From contig DEXV01000002.1 of assembly GCA_002364325.1 (NCBI GenBank), positions 190,004-254,003 of the forward strand: DNA of 64,000 nt, in the 5' to 3' direction. A program made the translations under genes and the position numbers. Positions 1-9,898 of this stretch are shown here, in pieces. The notes under the pieces are model-generated. The model made no database searches and was not told the DNA's origin. It was given only the letters and a program-made list of their open reading frames with translations. How positions within the stretch are numbered: position 1 is the first letter of the stretch; every line of letters starts with the position of its first letter. This DNA is from Gillisia sp. UBA3175 (lineage in GTDB: Bacteria; Bacteroidota; Bacteroidia; Flavobacteriales; Flavobacteriaceae).

Positions 1-260
1 ATATCTGCATACATCACTAACCAACATTTATTTAAAAAGTGAGTAGATTTAAAATTAGAGATATTCTTTAAATTCTTACTTGTAATTGATGTTTGGTCTA
101 TAAATATAATCTCAGGCAGTACGTCTAAAGCTTGCTTATATCCTGTATGCATGGAGTTTACTTGGGAGATCTCACAATGCACACTTAAATTCTCTTTTAA
201 ATTGGTAGTTAATTCTAATTGGTTACTAATAATTAACAATTGTTTTTTATCCACTTTCAT
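1..260 (-). CDS. Receiver-like (CheY-type) protein, N-terminal part only, cut by window edge
   Basis: An open frame runs from an ATG at 258-260 leftwards to the window edge without a stop (about 86 codons). The product begins MKVDKKQLLIISNQLEL and continues with KQALDVLPEIIFIDQTS. This hydrophobic beta-strand, helix, then (P)-E-I-I-F-I-D pattern matches the first strands and the phospho-acceptor Asp strand of a response-regulator receiver domain. GAGGG lies just before the ATG. The acidic pair after beta-1 (usually DD) is replaced by SN, so it may be an atypical receiver. The family is inferred from pattern only; no output domain can be seen. Confidence 0.55.
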   Translation of the reverse strand, partial: MKVDKKQLLIISNQLELTTNLKENLSVHCEISQVNSMHTGYKQALDVLPEIIFIDQTSITSKNLKNISNFKSTHFLNKCWLVMYAD

Positions 261-523
261 CCCTCAATAATTATTAAAAAATTAAAAACTACTTGTAGGT
301 CAAACGTTGAGATTTGGGCAAATCTTAATAACATCGATCAGATCGAAAATCATAGGAAGGGGGAACGGGGTAATTGCTTTTTTTTAGTAGCCAGAATATC
401 GGCAACTCTATTTGTGGGGAAAAAAGTAGAGTTAAATATAAGGGAAATCACCTATATAATAAATTTTATTTAAGTAATATTACTCTGACATTCAATAAGT
501 TAATATCTTCGTTGAAAAACTAT

Positions 524-547
524 ATTTCTAGATAAAATTCTAGAAAT
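524..547. repeat. Perfect inverted repeat, 8-bp arms
   Basis: ATTTCTAG and CTAGAAAT are separated by 8 bp, inside the otherwise empty 261-725 intergenic stretch between the divergent receiver-like gene and uvrA. It could be an operator or a weak hairpin; no T-tract follows on either strand. I see no other convincing feature in this stretch. Confidence 0.35.
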
Positions 548-725
548 CGAATAAAAACTAGCAACCGTATTGAAATCTTATTCATCATATTGTCTATGAA
601 GGTTGAATCTTAGCCTTAAATTCAATTCAACTTGTAAAATATTTGGTCTATATTTTCGTCAAGTTTTACCTTTATATTAACACCTAGGATATTCTAGCTT
701 ACTTTTTAGTTAGCAACAGTTTAAG

Positions 726-733
726 TACCTTTG
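726..733 (+). promoter_or_regulatory. Candidate -7 box (TACCTTTG) of uvrA
   Basis: TACCTTTG matches the Bacteroidota -7 consensus TAnnTTTG. A TTTT run at 703-706 sits 19 bp upstream where the -33 TTTG is expected. Transcription would begin near 739, so the in-frame TTG at 739 could not be a led start; this favours the ATG at 751 for uvrA. Confidence 0.5.
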
Positions 734-750
734 CCCTCTTGATAAAAAAT

Positions 751-3585
751 ATGGCTAAAGCGGAAGAAAACATTGAAGTATTAGGGGCTAGGGTACATAA
801 TTTAAAGAATATTGATGTTAGCATTCCTCGTGAAAAATTAGTGGTGATCACCGGGCTTTCTGGTTCTGGAAAATCATCTTTAGCATTCGATACTATTTAT
901 GCTGAAGGGCAACGTCGTTATATTGAAACATTTTCATCCTACGCAAGACAATTCCTAGGTGGGATGGAACGTCCAGATGTAGATAAAATTGAAGGATTAT
1001 CCCCTGTTATCGCAATAGAGCAAAAAACAACCACAAAAAATCCTCGAAGTACAGTAGGTACAATTACCGAGATCTACGATTTCCTAAGACTTTTATACGC
1101 CAGGACCGGCGATGCCTTTAGTTATAACACCGGAGAAAAAATGGTGAGCTATAACGACGAGCAAATTAAAGAACTTATTATCAAGAATTTTTTAGGGAAA
1201 CGCATAAGCATTTTGGCTCCCGTTGTAAGATCTAGAAAAGGACATTATCGCGAATTATTCGAGCAGATCGCAAAACAGGGTTTTGTAAAAGTAAGAACCG
1301 ATGGAGAGGTTAGAGACCTTGTAAAGGGTATGAAGCTGGACCGATATAAGATTCACGAAGTGGAGATCGTAGTGGACAGACTGCAGATAGATGAAAATGC
1401 CGAATCTGAAAAAAGACTTGAAGACAGTATTAAAACTGCCATGTATCATGGAGACGATGTACTCATGGTCTTGGAGCAAGAATCTAATGAAGTTAGATAT
1501 TTCAGTAGAAATTTAATGTGCCCAACTTCTGGCATCTCCTATCCTAATCCCGAACCTAATAATTTCTCTTTTAATTCGCCAAAAGGCGCTTGTCCAAATT
1601 GTAATGGAATTGGAACCCTGCATAAAGTGAATGTAGATAAAGTAATTCCGAAGAAAAACCTTTCTATTAAAAGTGGAGCTTTGGCGCCACATGGACCTCA
1701 GAAGAAGAACTGGGTATTTTCTCAATTAGAACTTATAGCCGAAAGATTTGATTTTAAATTAAGTGATCCTATAGAAAAGATCCCTGCTGCCGCTTTGGAA
1801 ATGATCTTATTTGGAGGTCAGGAAAAATTCTCTAAATCATCTAACACTCTAGGAATTACAAGAGATTTTAAAATAGATTTTGAAGGTATTGCTACTTTTA
1901 TTGAGAACACCTACAACAATAATGAATCTACTTCTTTAAAACGCTGGGCTAAGGAATATATGGACAAAATTGATTGTCATGTTTGTGAAGGTACCAGACT
2001 TAGAAAAGAATCTTTATACTTCAAAATCAACAATAAGAATATTGCAGAACTTGCAAATAAAGATATTACAGATCTAGCCAGCTGGTTTGCAGATCTGGAA
2101 AGTACCTTATCTAATAAGCAATTACAAATAGCTTCAGAAGTAATAAAAGAAATACGCACTAGATTACAATTCTTGGTAGATGTTGGGCTTACTTATTTAT
2201 CTCTAAACAGAAGCTCTAAATCCCTTTCCGGCGGGGAAGCCCAAAGAATTAGACTTGCTACTCAAATTGGTTCACAATTGGTAGGAGTGCTTTATATTTT
2301 GGATGAACCTAGTATAGGATTACACCAAAGAGATAATGAAAAATTAATTAATTCTTTAGAAGCACTCCGAGATCTTGGAAACTCCATAATTGTAGTAGAG
2401 CACGATAAGGATATGATAGAACGTGCAGATCACGTGATAGATATTGGCCCTCATGCAGGGAAACATGGTGGAGAAATTATTAGTGAAGGAACTCCGGAAG
2501 AGATCAAAAAACATGATACCATTACGGCTTCCTATCTTAATGGAACTATGGAAATCGAAGTTCCTAAGCAACGTAGAAAAGGGAACGGTAAGTTTATCAC
2601 CCTCAGTGGAGCTACTGGGAACAATCTTAAAAATGTAACTGTAAAGATCCCATTAGGAAAAATGATCGCGGTAACTGGTGTTTCTGGAAGCGGAAAATCT
2701 ACTCTAATAAACGAAACGCTTTATCCTATAATGAATGCTTTTTACTTTAATGGGGTAAAAGTGCCTATGCCTTATAAAAGCATAAAAGGTTTAGATGAAA
2801 TTGACAAGGTTATAGATATTAACCAATCACCAATTGGTAGAACTCCCAGATCTAATCCCGCCACCTATACAGGGATCTTTTCTGAAGTTAGAAATTTATT
2901 CGCTAAAACCCCTGAAGCTTTAATTAGAGGATACAAACCCGGTAGATTCAGTTTTAATGTAAAAGGTGGAAGATGTGAAACTTGTAAAGGAGGGGGACTT
3001 CGAGTAATTGAAATGAACTTTTTGCCAGATGTTTATGTAGAATGTGAAACCTGTCAAGGGAAAAGATTCAATAGGGAAACTCTGGAAATTAGATATAAAG
3101 GAAAATCAATTTCAGATGTGTTAGAAATGACCATTGAAGAAGCGACAGATTTCTTCGAATTAATTCCGAAGATCTATAGAAAATTAAAGACCTTATGGGA
3201 TGTTGGTTTAGGATATATCACTTTAGGCCAACAAAGCACGACCCTTTCTGGTGGAGAGGCACAAAGAATAAAATTATCTACCGAACTTTCTAAGAGGGAT
3301 ACCGGAAATACTTTTTATATATTAGACGAGCCTACCACAGGTTTGCATTTTGAAGATGTACGCGTGTTAATGGAAGTTCTAAACAAGCTTGCCAATAAGG
3401 GGAATACTGTACTTATAATAGAACACAATCTAGATGTTATAAAACTAGCCGATCATATTATTGATATTGGATATGAAGGTGGGAAAAATGGCGGTGAGGT
3501 AATAGTTACCGGAACACCGGAAGTAGTGGCTAAACACAAAAAAAGTTATACGGCGCATTACTTAAAGAAAGAATTAAACAATTAG
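751..3585 (+). CDS. uvrA: UvrABC excinuclease subunit A
   Basis: DNA damage recognition ATPase of nucleotide excision repair; a dimer that loads UvrB. The 944 aa are the usual length. Two ABC modules are visible: Walker A GLSGSGKS (residues about 35-42), signature LSGGEAQRIRLA and Walker B ILDEPSIGLH in the first; GVSGSGKST, LSGGEAQRIKLS and ILDEPTTGLH in the second. The C-terminal zinc finger is intact (CETC...CETC, about 19 residues between pairs). The insertion-domain finger reads CPTSG...CPNC, so its second Cys is Ser; I recall this in other Bacteroidota UvrA, so it is probably lineage-typical. An ATG start is chosen over an in-frame TTG 12 bp upstream because of the promoter position. 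A LOG gene follows closely. Confidence 0.97.
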   Translation: MAKAEENIEVLGARVHNLKNIDVSIPREKLVVITGLSGSGKSSLAFDTIYAEGQRRYIETFSSYARQFLGGMERPDVDKIEGLSPVIAIEQKTTTKNPRSTVGTITEIYDFLRLLYARTGDAFSYNTGEKMVSYNDEQIKELIIKNFLGKRISILAPVVRSRKGHYRELFEQIAKQGFVKVRTDGEVRDLVKGMKLDRYKIHEVEIVVDRLQIDENAESEKRLEDSIKTAMYHGDDVLMVLEQESNEVRYFSRNLMCPTSGISYPNPEPNNFSFNSPKGACPNCNGIGTLHKVNVDKVIPKKNLSIKSGALAPHGPQKKNWVFSQLELIAERFDFKLSDPIEKIPAAALEMILFGGQEKFSKSSNTLGITRDFKIDFEGIATFIENTYNNNESTSLKRWAKEYMDKIDCHVCEGTRLRKESLYFKINNKNIAELANKDITDLASWFADLESTLSNKQLQIASEVIKEIRTRLQFLVDVGLTYLSLNRSSKSLSGGEAQRIRLATQIGSQLVGVLYILDEPSIGLHQRDNEKLINSLEALRDLGNSIIVVEHDKDMIERADHVIDIGPHAGKHGGEIISEGTPEEIKKHDTITASYLNGTMEIEVPKQRRKGNGKFITLSGATGNNLKNVTVKIPLGKMIAVTGVSGSGKSTLINETLYPIMNAFYFNGVKVPMPYKSIKGLDEIDKVIDINQSPIGRTPRSNPATYTGIFSEVRNLFAKTPEALIRGYKPGRFSFNVKGGRCETCKGGGLRVIEMNFLPDVYVECETCQGKRFNRETLEIRYKGKSISDVLEMTIEEATDFFELIPKIYRKLKTLWDVGLGYITLGQQSTTLSGGEAQRIKLSTELSKRDTGNTFYILDEPTTGLHFEDVRVLMEVLNKLANKGNTVLIIEHNLDVIKLADHIIDIGYEGGKNGGEVIVTGTPEVVAKHKKSYTAHYLKKELNN

Positions 3586-3607
3586 TAAGATTTTGAATAA
3601 TACTACA

Positions 3608-4297
3608 ATGAGAGCTAAACAAGGAAATAAAGCCTGGAATGAGATAAGAACAAACGATTCTTGGGCTATTTTTAAAATAATGGGTGAATTTGTAAAAGGA
3701 TATGAAAAACTTGGCCAAATTGGTCCTTGTGTTTCCATATTTGGATCTGCTCGTACTAAACCAGATCAAAAATATTACAAGTTAACCGAAAAAATAGCTC
3801 AAAAAATAGTAGATCATGGATATGGTGTGATCACGGGTGGTGGTCCTGGAATTATGGAAGCTGGTAATAAAGGGGCGCATCTTGCTGGAGGAACTTCTGT
3901 AGGTTTAAATATAGACCTCCCTTTCGAGCAACATGATAACCCATACATAGATCAGGATAAAAGTTTGGATTTCGATTATTTCTTTGTTAGAAAAGTAATG
4001 TTCGTTAAATATTCTCAAGGTTTTGTCGTTATGCCAGGAGGTTTTGGAACATTAGATGAACTTTTTGAAGCTATTACGCTTATCCAAACAAATAAGATAG
4101 ACAAGTTTCCAATTATTCTAGTAGGAAGAGAGTATTGGGGAGGATTAATAGACTGGATTAGAAGCACCCTTTTTGATACTTTTCAAAATATTAGTGATGG
4201 AGATATAGATCTTGTTCAAGTGGTAGATACCGAAGACGAGGTTATAGATATCTTAGATAAATTTTACGATGAATATAATCTTAGTCCTAACTTCTAG
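3608..4297 (+). CDS. LOG family protein (TIGR00730, nucleoside monophosphate phosphoribohydrolase-like)
   Basis: 229 aa with a Rossmann-like core and both LOG signatures: GGGPGIMEAGNKGA (P-loop-like, nucleotide side) and PGGFGTLDE (PGGxGTxxE, catalytic Arg/Glu region). Family members cleave the N-glycosidic bond of nucleoside 5'-monophosphates, in some species releasing cytokinins; the bacterial role is often unknown. It lies 22 bp downstream of uvrA and is probably co-transcribed. A TTG at 3593 is in frame, but the ATG at 3608 gives MRAKQGNKAW and is preferred. The substrate cannot be told from sequence. Confidence 0.88.
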   Translation: MRAKQGNKAWNEIRTNDSWAIFKIMGEFVKGYEKLGQIGPCVSIFGSARTKPDQKYYKLTEKIAQKIVDHGYGVITGGGPGIMEAGNKGAHLAGGTSVGLNIDLPFEQHDNPYIDQDKSLDFDYFFVRKVMFVKYSQGFVVMPGGFGTLDELFEAITLIQTNKIDKFPIILVGREYWGGLIDWIRSTLFDTFQNISDGDIDLVQVVDTEDEVIDILDKFYDEYNLSPNF

Positions 4298-4314
4298 TAT
4301 ATTTAATTTAAATA

Positions 4315-4352
4315 GTGCTGCTAATCTTATATTAGGCAGCCCATTATTTTTC
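4315..4352 (+). terminator. Probable terminator after the LOG gene
   Basis: GCTGCTAAT and ATTAGGCAGC form a stem with a 5-nt loop, followed by an AT-rich stretch ending in ATTTTT. It would close the uvrA-LOG transcript. The T-tract is offset, so confidence is moderate. Confidence 0.5.
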
Positions 4353-4396
4353 TGAATTTCTTACTGAATTAATTAATAAGTAATGCTTTTAGCCCT

Positions 4397-7213
4397 GTGA
4401 AAATTAAATTGCTTTTAATAATTTTTATTAGTCTTTCTGGGATGGTAAGCCTTCAAGCTCAAACCAAAATGGATATTTCTGCGGTATTGAATGATTCTAT
4501 AAAGATCTTCAATATTCAGCATAAAATAGAGTACCAGAATACTAGTAAGGATACGTTAACAGAGATCTATCTTAATGATTGGGCAAATAGTTACAAGGAC
4601 AAATCTACTCCGCTCGCCAAACGTTTTGCTGAAGATTATTCACGAAGGTTTCATTTCGCAAAAGAAGAAGAACGAGGCTACACTAAGATCTATTCTATTA
4701 CAAACAATAATTTAAAAGCATACAATTGGGAACGTCCGGAAAATGCGGCCGACCTTCTCAAAATAGATCTCGAAGAACCATTATTACCGGGGGATTATGT
4801 TAGTATTAATCTCTTATATTCTGTAAAAGTTCCTTCTGAAAAATTTACCCGTTTTGGTTATGATGACAATGGGAATTTCAAACTGAATTATTGGTACCTC
4901 ACTCCTGCCGTTTACAATAATGGATGGCAGATCTACAGTGATAAAAATTTAGGCAACCAATACGCTGCGCCAGTAAGTGTTAAGTTAAAATTATCTACCA
5001 GACCTTATTTGTATGTGGCATCGCCCTTAACTCTGGATAGATTAGTAACCGAAGATACTTATAAGACCAGTTATTTATCTGGGGACAATTCTGTTTCCTC
5101 ACAATTATACCTTACAAAATCTTATAGATTTGAATCTATTATGGCTAATAGTACTCAAATTGTGACAAATTTAGAAGATGAAGGCTTAAATCCTGATATT
5201 AAAGGAGCGATCTTGAATAGGATCATGAAATTCTTGGAGACCCGTCTAGGCAAATATCCTCAGCCTGCCTTAATGGTTACCAGAGATGAATATTTGAACA
5301 ATCCAGTGTATGGTCTTAATCAATTACCTCATTTTATAAGACCATTCCCTGATGGCTTTCAGTATGATATCAAGCAATTAAAAACCATCACCAATCAATA
5401 TATCAAGAATACAATTCTGCTAAATCCAAGAGAAGAGCAATGGGTTTATGATGCAATCATGATCTCATTAATGATGGATTACGTAGACCAATATTATCCT
5501 AAAATGAAGCTTTTAGGAAACTTAAGTGATGTTTTTGGAGTTCGATGGTTCCATGCGGCAGACCTAGAATTTAACGACCAATATCCTTTCTTATACTTGC
5601 ACATGGCTAGAATGAATATAGATCAGCCACTCTCCACTGCCCAGGATTCGTTGATTAAATTTAATCAGAATATAGCGAATGCATACAAAGCAGGTACTGG
5701 AGTAAAGTATTTAAAAGATTATGTACGATCTGAGGATATAAAAAGATCTATTTCAGAATTTTATAGTAAACATGTTCTAAAACAATCCAGTCAAGAAGAT
5801 TTTTTAAATATACTTCAGAAAAACACATCAAAGGATATTTCATGGTTCTACGAAGATTATATAAACTCTAGTAAGAAAATAGATTATACTATTAGCAAGC
5901 TTAGAAGAACCTCCGATTCTTTAAAGGTTACTATTAAAAATAAAAGGGATACCGATATGCCTATTTCTCTTTATGGTCTAAATAATGGAAAAGTTGTTTA
6001 TAAGACTTGGGTGGAAAATGTTACAGATACAAAAGTAGTCACCATACCCCGGGATAGTATAGATAGATTAGCTTTAAATTATGAAGGCACTGTTCCGGAG
6101 ATTAACCAGAGAGATAATTATAGGCGTGTTACCACCTTCTTGAACAAACCATTACAGTTTCGGTTATTTCAAGATGTAGAAGATCCAAGATATAGCCAGT
6201 ATTTTTTTATGCCAGAGTTCAATTATAACTTGTATGATGGTATTTCAATTGGTCCTAAGCTTTACAACAAAACTTTTCTAAATAAGAATTTTGATTGGAA
6301 GATCTCCCCAAAATATGGTTTTTCAAGTAAGACGGTGGTAGGGTCTGCTTCTGCCAATTACACTTCTTATATAGATGATGAAAATCTCTTTGCAATAAAA
6401 TTTGGTGCTGGCGGCACGCGTTACTCTTTTGGGTACGACCTATTCTATGAAAAATTTACTCCGTTTGTAGCACTATATTTTAGAAATGCTTATTTAAGGG
6501 ACAACCAACGACAATCCATTTCTATTAGAAACATAAACGTAAAGCAGGATATAGATCCTTTAAATCCAGTTGAACAACCAGAATATAACATCCTTAATAT
6601 AGGGTACGGATTTAGCGATACCAATTTAATAGATTATTTAAGTGCGGGAGTGGATTACCAGCTAGCAAAGAACTTTAGTAAGGTTTCTATGACCTTGGAA
6701 TATAGAAAGCTTTTTAAAAATAACAGGCAAATCAATCTTCGCTTCTTTGCTGGAACATTTCTTTATAATGATGAAACTGACTCCGATTATTACAGTTTTG
6801 CCCTTGATAGACCCACAGATTACTTGTTCGATTATAACTACTACGGAAGAAGTCAGGACAGCGGATTATTTAGCCAACAGATTATATTAGCAGAAGGTGG
6901 CTTTAAATCTAAATTAGAACCAGCATTTGCAAATCAGTGGATGGCTACAACCAATGCCAGTACAAACATATGGAAATGGATCTATGCTTATGGAGATCTT
7001 GGTGTTGTTAAAAACGAAGGTATTAGTCCAAAATTTGTGTATGATTCAGGAATAAGACTGAGTTTTGTAGCAGATTATTTCGAGATTTTCTTACCGGTTT
7101 ATTCTAATTTAGGTTGGGAGATCGGGCAAAAAGGTTACGACGAAAAAGTGAGATTTATTGTAACCCTAGATCTTAATACCTTGATTAGATTATTTACACG
7201 AGAGTGGTACTAA
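4397..7213 (+). CDS. Exported M1-peptidase-like/outer-membrane barrel fusion, apparently lacking the zinc site
   Basis: 938 aa starting at GTG, giving a signal peptide MKIKLLLIIFISLSGMVSLQAQ; no in-frame ATG fits. The N-terminal half follows M1 aminopeptidase architecture: a beta-rich domain, a region reading PALMVTRDEY...NPVYGLNQLPH like the substrate-binding segment, and DISWFYEDYINSS like the M1 C-terminal helix. Where HExxH and the third Glu are expected I read TITNQYIKNTILLNPREEQ and WVYDAIMISLMMDYVD, so zinc ligands are absent. The last 350 residues alternate aromatic and polar residues (PEFNYNLYDGISIGPK) and end ...LIRLFTREWY, as in an outer-membrane beta-barrel. Probably a non-catalytic surface or assembly protein; function unknown. 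Confidence 0.75.
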   Translation: MKIKLLLIIFISLSGMVSLQAQTKMDISAVLNDSIKIFNIQHKIEYQNTSKDTLTEIYLNDWANSYKDKSTPLAKRFAEDYSRRFHFAKEEERGYTKIYSITNNNLKAYNWERPENAADLLKIDLEEPLLPGDYVSINLLYSVKVPSEKFTRFGYDDNGNFKLNYWYLTPAVYNNGWQIYSDKNLGNQYAAPVSVKLKLSTRPYLYVASPLTLDRLVTEDTYKTSYLSGDNSVSSQLYLTKSYRFESIMANSTQIVTNLEDEGLNPDIKGAILNRIMKFLETRLGKYPQPALMVTRDEYLNNPVYGLNQLPHFIRPFPDGFQYDIKQLKTITNQYIKNTILLNPREEQWVYDAIMISLMMDYVDQYYPKMKLLGNLSDVFGVRWFHAADLEFNDQYPFLYLHMARMNIDQPLSTAQDSLIKFNQNIANAYKAGTGVKYLKDYVRSEDIKRSISEFYSKHVLKQSSQEDFLNILQKNTSKDISWFYEDYINSSKKIDYTISKLRRTSDSLKVTIKNKRDTDMPISLYGLNNGKVVYKTWVENVTDTKVVTIPRDSIDRLALNYEGTVPEINQRDNYRRVTTFLNKPLQFRLFQDVEDPRYSQYFFMPEFNYNLYDGISIGPKLYNKTFLNKNFDWKISPKYGFSSKTVVGSASANYTSYIDDENLFAIKFGAGGTRYSFGYDLFYEKFTPFVALYFRNAYLRDNQRQSISIRNINVKQDIDPLNPVEQPEYNILNIGYGFSDTNLIDYLSAGVDYQLAKNFSKVSMTLEYRKLFKNNRQINLRFFAGTFLYNDETDSDYYSFALDRPTDYLFDYNYYGRSQDSGLFSQQIILAEGGFKSKLEPAFANQWMATTNASTNIWKWIYAYGDLGVVKNEGISPKFVYDSGIRLSFVADYFEIFLPVYSNLGWEIGQKGYDEKVRFIVTLDLNTLIRLFTREWY

Positions 7214-7376
7214 GTAAATAATTGTAAAATATAAAATTCAATTATATTTTAAGGAATAATTGGAATACAGATTATTATATTCACAATTAAACTTTAATAA
7301 TATCTCGATAATTGTCGATAGTTTAACTAATTCAATATTTTCTGCATTTTTATATAATTTATGCCAATTTTATTGA

Positions 7377-7408
7377 ATTGTAATTAACCCTAGATTTAGC
7401 TATATTTG
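7377..7408 (+). promoter_or_regulatory. Strong Bacteroidota-type promoter of the E1 gene
   Basis: ATTG (-33, 7377-7380) is followed after exactly 20 bp by TATATTTG (-7, 7401-7408), matching TTTG-N19-21-TAnnTTTG. Transcription would begin about 14 nt before the ATG at 7430. It is the best promoter match in the window and suits a central metabolic gene. Confidence 0.75.
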
Positions 7409-7429
7409 TAACTATTCAAACTTTATTTC

Positions 7430-9841
7430 ATGCAAAGCGAAACACAATCTAAAGAATCTATATCCTTTGAAGACTTTAAAACTCAAGTTTTAGAAGACTA
7501 TAAAATTGCAGTTACCAGTAGAGAATGTAGTCTATTAGGTAGAAGAGAAGTGTTAACTGGAAAAGCCAAATTTGGAATTTTCGGAGACGGGAAAGAGATT
7601 CCGCAGCTTGCTATGGCTAAAGCTTTCAAAAACGGTGATTTCCGTTCTGGTTATTATCGAGATCAAACCTTTATGATGGCTATTGGCGTACTTAACATAG
7701 AGCAATTCTTTGCTGGCCTTTATGCCGATACCAATATAGAAAATGAACCTATGTCTGCTGGAAGACAGATGGGAGGCCATTTTGCAACTCAGAGTTTAGA
7801 GGCAGATGGAAGTTGGAAAAATTTGATGAATCAGAAGAATTCCAGTGCAGATATCTCACCAACGGCAGGACAAATGCCAAGACTTCTAGGATTAGCGCAA
7901 GCTTCTAAGATCTACAGAAATGTTGAAGGAATAAGTGCTGAAAAATTCTCTGATAATGGAAATGAAGTTGCTTGGGGAACTATTGGAAATGCCAGTACAA
8001 GTGAAGGTCATTTTTGGGAAACCATTAATGCTGCTGGAGTTTTACAAGTGCCAATGGTTATGAGTGTTTGGGATGATGAATATGGAATTTCAGTTCATGC
8101 CAGACATCAAACAACAAAAGAAAACATTTCTGAGATTCTTAAAGGATTTCAGAGAGATGAAGACAATAAAGGTTATGAAATAATCGTAGTGAATGGTTGG
8201 AACTATGTAGCACTTGTAGAAGCATATCAAAAAGCTTCAAAAATAGCCAGAGATACGCACTCCCCTGTACTTATTCATGTTAATGAATTAACGCAACCTC
8301 AAGGACATTCAACATCCGGATCTCATGAACGTTATAAAGATGCAGATAGATTAAGCTGGGAAAGAGCTTTCGATTGTAATGTTAAGTTCACGGAATGGAT
8401 TTTGGAGAATAACTTTGCTTCAGAAGAAGAATTAAGTGAGATAGATCAAGATATAAAGAAACAGGTAAGAGATGGTAAAAAGGCGGCTTGGACTGCTTAT
8501 AGCCAACCTATGAAAGAAAAACTTGCCGGGCTTTTACCACTTATGGAAAATGCAGCTTCAAATTCTAATGATAAAGAAGCGATCTTGTCTTTAAAAAAGG
8601 ATCTATCAGAAATTAAAGACCCTCTTAAAAAGGATCTTTTGATGGCTGCAAGGAAGAGTTTGCGCTTCATGATCGGGATGGAAAGCAATGCTAAATCTCA
8701 ACTTATAAATTGGATAGAGACCTATACAACCGCATCTCAACCAGAATACAGCAGCAATTTATATAGTGTCTCTGCCAACAATGCTATTTCTATTGAGGAA
8801 GTACCAGCAGCTTACGATGATGACGCTCCGGATGTAGATGCACGAATAATTTTAAGAGATAACTTCGATAAGATCTTCGAAACAAGACCAGAAACTTTGA
8901 TCTTTGGGGAAGACAGCGGAGGAATTGGAGATGTTAATCAGGGATTGGAAGGACTTCAGGAAAAGTATGGTGAACTTAGAGTTGCAGATGTTGGAATTCG
9001 TGAAGCCACAATTCTAGGTCAAGGTTTAGGAATGGCTATGAGAGGTTTACGTCCTATTGCTGAAATTCAATATTTAGATTACATTTTATATGCACTTCAG
9101 ATAATGAGTGATGATCTTGCAACCTTGCAATACAGAACAAAAGGAAGACAAAAAGCTCCGGTTATTATTAGAACCAGAGGACATAGATTAGAAGGTATCT
9201 GGCACAGTGGCTCTCCAATGGGAGCCTTAGTACATTTACTAAGAGGTATCCATATTTTGGTACCAAGAAATATGACCAAAGCAGCAGGATTTTACAACAC
9301 CTTACTGCAAGCAGATGAGCCCGCATTGGTTGTAGAGTGTTTGAACGGTTACCGTCTTAAAGAGAAATTACCAAATAATCTAGGGGAATTTAGAACCCCA
9401 CTTGGAGTTGTAGAAACTATTAAAGAAGGAAAGGATATTACTTTAGTTTCTTATGGTTCTACCCTAAGATTGGTAGAAGAAGCTGCTAATGAGCTAGAAG
9501 CAGTAGGAATAAATGCTGAAGTGATCGATGTACAATCGCTTTTACCATTGGATCTAAATAAGGACATTGTAAAAAGCGTTGCTAAGACCAATAGGTTGTT
9601 AGTAATAGATGAAGATGTTCCTGGAGGGGCTTCTGCTTATATCATGCAGGAAATTCTTGAAAATCAGAATGCATATATTCATTTAGATAGCAAACCACAA
9701 ACATTTGCTGCAAAGGAACACAGACCAGCTTATGGAACCGATGGAGATTATTTCTCTAAGCCTTCTACAGAAGATATCTATGAAAAGGTTTATGAGATCA
9801 TGAATGAAGCTAATCCTGGTAAATATCCAAAATTGAGATAA
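7430..9841 (+). CDS. 2-oxoacid dehydrogenase E1, fused alpha and beta subunits
   Basis: 803 aa thiamine-diphosphate enzyme that decarboxylates a 2-oxoacid (likely branched-chain 2-oxoisovalerate type) and acylates the E2 lipoyl domain. Residues about 1-420 are the alpha part, with a TPP-binding stretch WGTIGNASTSEGHFWETINA and VWDDEYGISV. Residues about 460-803 are the beta part (transketolase-like pyrimidine-binding and C-terminal domains; IFGEDSGGIGDVNQGL, RVADVGIREATILGQG). Alpha/beta fusion in one chain is common in Bacteroidota, whereas many bacteria use two genes. E2 and E3 are not nearby. A strong promoter precedes it and a terminator follows, so it is monocistronic. Pyruvate as substrate cannot be excluded. 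Confidence 0.9.
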   Translation: MQSETQSKESISFEDFKTQVLEDYKIAVTSRECSLLGRREVLTGKAKFGIFGDGKEIPQLAMAKAFKNGDFRSGYYRDQTFMMAIGVLNIEQFFAGLYADTNIENEPMSAGRQMGGHFATQSLEADGSWKNLMNQKNSSADISPTAGQMPRLLGLAQASKIYRNVEGISAEKFSDNGNEVAWGTIGNASTSEGHFWETINAAGVLQVPMVMSVWDDEYGISVHARHQTTKENISEILKGFQRDEDNKGYEIIVVNGWNYVALVEAYQKASKIARDTHSPVLIHVNELTQPQGHSTSGSHERYKDADRLSWERAFDCNVKFTEWILENNFASEEELSEIDQDIKKQVRDGKKAAWTAYSQPMKEKLAGLLPLMENAASNSNDKEAILSLKKDLSEIKDPLKKDLLMAARKSLRFMIGMESNAKSQLINWIETYTTASQPEYSSNLYSVSANNAISIEEVPAAYDDDAPDVDARIILRDNFDKIFETRPETLIFGEDSGGIGDVNQGLEGLQEKYGELRVADVGIREATILGQGLGMAMRGLRPIAEIQYLDYILYALQIMSDDLATLQYRTKGRQKAPVIIRTRGHRLEGIWHSGSPMGALVHLLRGIHILVPRNMTKAAGFYNTLLQADEPALVVECLNGYRLKEKLPNNLGEFRTPLGVVETIKEGKDITLVSYGSTLRLVEEAANELEAVGINAEVIDVQSLLPLDLNKDIVKSVAKTNRLLVIDEDVPGGASAYIMQEILENQNAYIHLDSKPQTFAAKEHRPAYGTDGDYFSKPSTEDIYEKVYEIMNEANPGKYPKLR

Positions 9842-9861
9842 ACCGATAGAATTTAAAATAT

Positions 9862-9898
9862 AAAAATCCCCGTTCTAAATTTTAGAACGGGGATTTTT
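9862..9898 (+). terminator. Rho-independent terminator of the E1 gene
   Basis: A near-perfect palindrome: AAAAATCCCCGTTCTAAA pairs with TTTAGAACGGGGATTTTT, giving a GC-rich stem with A-run and T-run flanks. It begins about 20 bp after the stop and can act in both directions. Confidence 0.85.

Noticed and set aside
240-473. 77-codon plus-strand frame before uvrA
   Set aside because: Overlaps the start of the minus-strand receiver-like gene, has no recognisable protein pattern and a composition like intergenic DNA.
7226-7250. Terminator after the peptidase-like gene (AAAATATAA/TTATATTTT)
   Set aside because: The stem is entirely AT and common by chance in such sequence; not strong enough to call.
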